Assembly (NCBI GenBank): GCA_045660385.1
Contig: JAZRDT010000009.1
Location: forward strand, 16,622 to 80,621
From: UBA1189 sp045660385
GTDB lineage: Bacteria; Bacteroidota; Bacteroidia; Bacteroidales; Bacteroidaceae
Direction of reading: 5' to 3'
DNA length: 64,000 nt
This document shows positions 62,059-64,000 of this stretch, piece by piece (the stretch's first letter is position 1; every line of letters starts with the position of its first letter). The translations under genes and the position numbers were made by a program. The notes below the pieces were generated by a model that did no database searches, had not been told where the DNA came from, and saw only the letters and a program-made list of their open reading frames with translations.

Positions 62059-62610
62059 ATGAGAGAGCGCATAAAACAGATTATCGAGCGTGAAGGAATG
62101 ACGCAAAGTCAGTTTGCCGACTTTATCGGTGTCAGCCGTCCCACCTTGTCTCATGTAATAGCCGGGCGCAACAACCCAAGCATGGAGATTGTGATGAAGA
62201 TTCGCCAGAAGTTCCCCAAGATCAACACCCTTTGGTTGCTTGATGGTGCAGGTTCGTATGCTGGAGATGCTGTAGCCGGCCACCCTGAGGGAGCACTGAA
62301 CGAAGATTGCATCGCCGATGCTGTAAACATGCACCCCCATCAGGTCAGCTATGGCGAACAGGTATCCTCTGATGGCGAACCGGTAAAATCGCGCTTTTAT
62401 CAAGGCGAATTATTCGCTGAGAATCCCATATTTCCGTCCGAGGGCACAGGAAACGCAAAAAAACGCAAGGAAATCCCCCTTCAGACACCCCAAAATGCCC
62501 ATTATCTCGCTGAAACACAGCGCGAAAGAGGCGAAAAAAATGTGTCAAGAAAAATCGTCGAAATAAAAATCTTCTACGATGATGGCACCTATGAAACTTT
62601 CAAGAAGTAA
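62059..62610 (+). CDS. XRE-family helix-turn-helix regulator
   Basis: A 183-residue DNA-binding protein. Residues 1-60 form the helix-turn-helix domain (MRERIKQIIEREGMTQSQFA, FIGVSRPTLSHVIAGRNNPS, then KINTLWLLDGAG). The middle is low-complexity and charged, and the C-terminus has a conserved beta segment (RKIVEIKIFYDDGTYETF) seen in a Bacteroidetes subfamily of such regulators. The ATG at 62059 is chosen over an upstream open stretch that overlaps the promoter. The clustered TTAC/GTAA palindromes upstream suggest it controls its own expression. Target genes are unknown. Confidence 0.85.
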   Translation: MRERIKQIIEREGMTQSQFADFIGVSRPTLSHVIAGRNNPSMEIVMKIRQKFPKINTLWLLDGAGSYAGDAVAGHPEGALNEDCIADAVNMHPHQVSYGEQVSSDGEPVKSRFYQGELFAENPIFPSEGTGNAKKRKEIPLQTPQNAHYLAETQRERGEKNVSRKIVEIKIFYDDGTYETFKK

Positions 62611-62691
62611 GAAAGGCAACCCTATCTCCTTTATTTACTCTTCTCGTCGGTTAAGTGCGTAAGCAATTTGCAAAACATCGGCAAATAGCTG

Positions 62692-62720
62692 TTGCATTTG
62701 AAAAATTCTTTCTACATTTG
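62692..62720 (+). promoter_or_regulatory. Promoter of the PTS-IIC-like gene
   Basis: TTG (62692-62694), 18-bp spacer and TACATTTG (62713-62720), 33 bp before the ATG at 62754; the -33 element is only partial. Confidence 0.5.
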
Positions 62721-62753
62721 CAACCATTGTATCATTTTATTCGAGAAAATACT

Positions 62754-63749
62754 ATGCTTAAGAGATTGTTCGATAAATACGTCGTCAAGGCACTGAGCCA
62801 CATGGCTTGGGGTTTGTTCTGTTCGCTCATCATTGGACTCATCGTGGGGCAGATAGCCAAGATACCGGGCCTTGCGTTCCTCACCTTCATCAGCGAGGCA
62901 CTCTCGGCCTCGTCCCCCCTCGTGGGCGCCTGCATCGGTTTGGCCATCGCTATGGGGTTGGGCGTGGACCAGTTGGTCACCATCTCCTCGGCTGTGGTGG
63001 GTGCCTTGGGCTATCAGTATGGCGGTCCTGTGGGTGCCTACCTCGCGGTTATTGTCGGTGCGCAGATAGGGCTGCTCATCTCCAAGCGTACGGTAGTCGA
63101 CATCATCCTCACGCCTATGCTCACCATCGTGGCGGGAGGTCTCATTGCCCGCTACTGCTGCTCGCCCATCAACGATTTCATGCTCTACCTCGGCGAGGTC
63201 ATCAACCACGCTACCCAGCTCAGCCCCTTCGTCATGGGCATCGTGGTGGCGGTGCTGGTAGGTTGTGCATTGACCCTCCCCATCAGCTCGGTGGCCTTGT
63301 GTGTGATGCTCGGTATCGATGGCTTGGCGGCAGGCGCAGCCACGGCAGGATGTTGTGCTCAGATGGTGGGATTTGCCGTCATCAGTTTTTCGGACAATGG
63401 CGTAGGCGGACTCCTCTCGCAAGGCTTGGGCACCTCGATGCTGCAGATTGGTAACATCGCCCGCAAACCGATTATATGGCTCGCCCCTACACTCACCTCG
63501 GGTATCCTCGGCCCCGTGTCGACAGTTCTGCTTGGCATGACCAACAATGCGCTCGGTGCCGGTATGGGCACGGCAGGCTTGGTGGGCCCACTGGCTACCT
63601 ATGCTACGATGAGTGGTACGGTGGCCAATGGCGTGCTCATCACAGAGATTGTCTTGCTCTACTTCGTCGCCCCCGCCCTCATCTGTCTGCTCATCGACCG
63701 CCTGATGCGCCGCATGGGCTGGGTCAAGCCTGGAGATATGAAGTTGTAG
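62754..63749 (+). CDS. PTS-type EIIC-like membrane protein
   Basis: A 331-residue protein of about nine helices resembling the PTS_EIIC_2 family of sugar-permease domains. The Gly/Ala-rich helices, MAWGLFCSLIIGLIVGQIAKIPGL near 15, LTPMLTIVAGG near 120 and the repeated small-residue loops LGMTNNALGAGMGTAGLVGP near 262 fit. No EIIA, EIIB, HPr or EI gene is nearby, so sugar phosphotransfer is doubtful; it may be a permease of different function. The start at 62754 follows the promoter; the longer open frame begins upstream of it. Confidence 0.78.
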   Translation: MLKRLFDKYVVKALSHMAWGLFCSLIIGLIVGQIAKIPGLAFLTFISEALSASSPLVGACIGLAIAMGLGVDQLVTISSAVVGALGYQYGGPVGAYLAVIVGAQIGLLISKRTVVDIILTPMLTIVAGGLIARYCCSPINDFMLYLGEVINHATQLSPFVMGIVVAVLVGCALTLPISSVALCVMLGIDGLAAGAATAGCCAQMVGFAVISFSDNGVGGLLSQGLGTSMLQIGNIARKPIIWLAPTLTSGILGPVSTVLLGMTNNALGAGMGTAGLVGPLATYATMSGTVANGVLITEIVLLYFVAPALICLLIDRLMRRMGWVKPGDMKL

Positions 63750-63817
63750 TCGGAGTGTAGGACTGAGCGATATAGACGAGCAGATAAGGCAAAATTTCAT
63801 CGCATCCATAGTAAAAG

Positions 63818-63846
63818 AAAAGGCGACTGGATTTCCAGCCGCCTTT
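63818..63846 (+). terminator. Terminator after the PTS-IIC-like gene
   Basis: Stem AAAGGCG-A-CTGG / CCAG-CCGCCTTT (63819-63830 / 63835-63846) with a 4-nt loop, followed by CTGTTT. One bulge or mismatch. Confidence 0.75.
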
Positions 63847-63883
63847 CTGTTTAGGTAATAATATAGTAGTTGTCCAAACATGT

Positions 63884-63968
63884 TTGTCATGCTGAGTGAA
63901 ACGAAGCATCTCGCGCAGGGACTTAACAAGAGATTCTGCGAGATCCTTCACGTTGTTCAGGATGACAA
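63884..63968. repeat. Dispersed inverted-repeat element
   Basis: TTGTCATGCTGAGTGAA at the left and TTCAGGATGACAA at the right are imperfect reverse complements, as are inner GAAGCATCTC and GAGATCCTTC. The whole folds into an 85-bp hairpin. The TGTCATGCTGAG / ATCCTTC pattern is, from memory, a widespread short repeat in Bacteroidetes and other phyla. The last 32 bases of the window hold nothing recognised. Confidence 0.7.
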
Positions 63969-64000
63969 CTGACGCTACGCGTGTGGCGTATGCGTTGCGC

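Noticed and set aside
62807..63454. 215-codon plus-strand frame within the PTS-IIC-like gene
   Set aside because: Out-of-frame Gly/Arg/His-rich translation inside a real gene.
62712..63929. 405-codon minus-strand frame opposite the PTS-IIC-like gene
   Set aside because: His/Asp/Glu-rich antisense product; the plus strand encodes a coherent membrane protein with a promoter.

Overview
The window looks like chromosomal DNA from an anaerobic, host-associated member of the Bacteroidales. Three things suggest this: many promoters of the Bacteroidetes primary-sigma type (a TTTG element, 19-20 bp, then TAnnTTTG), little use of Shine-Dalgarno sites, and a typical gene set (Rnf complex, Bat proteins, HU-fusion proteins, TrpB2, desulfoferrodoxin, DUF5723, a GH28 lipoprotein and GH43/esterase genes). 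No rRNA, tRNA, CRISPR array, insertion sequence or prophage was seen. Genus cannot be decided from the sequence alone.

Layout. 1-6.6 kb: GH28 pectin hydrolase lipoprotein, LysO-type lysine exporter (minus), orphan tryptophan synthase trpB2 behind a leader-peptide attenuator, a porin, and a glutamate formimidoyltransferase-like gene. 6.6-11.2 kb (minus): TPR/beta-propeller protein, nucleoside phosphorylase, free-methionine sulfoxide reductase, HU-SPOR membrane protein, FHA protein. 11.4-18.2 kb: TtcA-like tRNA thiolase, a 1015-residue lipoprotein with a DUF5723 partner, and a GH109-type oxidoreductase. 18.2-26.5 kb: YihY protein, RNase P RNA, a CHU_C-type exported protein, uvrA, dnaJ-grpE, cytidine deaminase. 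26.7-33.5 kb: glucosaminidase-LysM protein, RNase G, a 30-residue basic protein missed by usual length cut-offs, HU, mutY-ssb-PPTase, rfbC, superoxide dismutase. 33.6-36.4 kb (minus): GH43-FKBP-esterase operon. 36.5-42.3 kb: rseC-rnfBCDGEA. 42.3-51.2 kb: DUF486 protein, desulfoferrodoxin, ferritin, M3 peptidase, beta-helix lipoprotein, EEP-family phosphohydrolase, UvrD/PcrA helicase. 51.5-56.6 kb: GNAT, batC-batD-batE, PAP2 phosphatase. 56.7-61.3 kb: small DNA-binding protein, then ftsY-rimO-HU-HU/LysM (minus). 62-64 kb: XRE regulator, PTS-IIC-like membrane protein, and a dispersed inverted repeat.

The genes combine glycan use (GH28, GH43, esterase, GH109), anaerobic energy conservation (Rnf), oxygen defence (superoxide reductase, SOD, ferritin, fRMsr, Bat) and housekeeping DNA/RNA/protein maintenance. 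The most interesting signals are regulatory. (1) A complete ribosome-mediated attenuator lies upstream of trpB2: promoter, an 18-residue leader peptide with three consecutive Trp codons, an antiterminator segment over the leader stop codon, and a terminator hairpin. (2) Many TTAC/GTAA palindromes fill the 700-bp region before the XRE gene. (3) A family of intergenic elements is built from 7-bp-period degenerate repeats, usually as two opposed arms. (4) A GATAGA/TCTATC cluster lies before the superoxide reductase-ferritin genes. Two different HU-transmembrane-peptidoglycan-binding fusions also occur in the same window. Family assignments rest on motifs read by eye; no database search was run.
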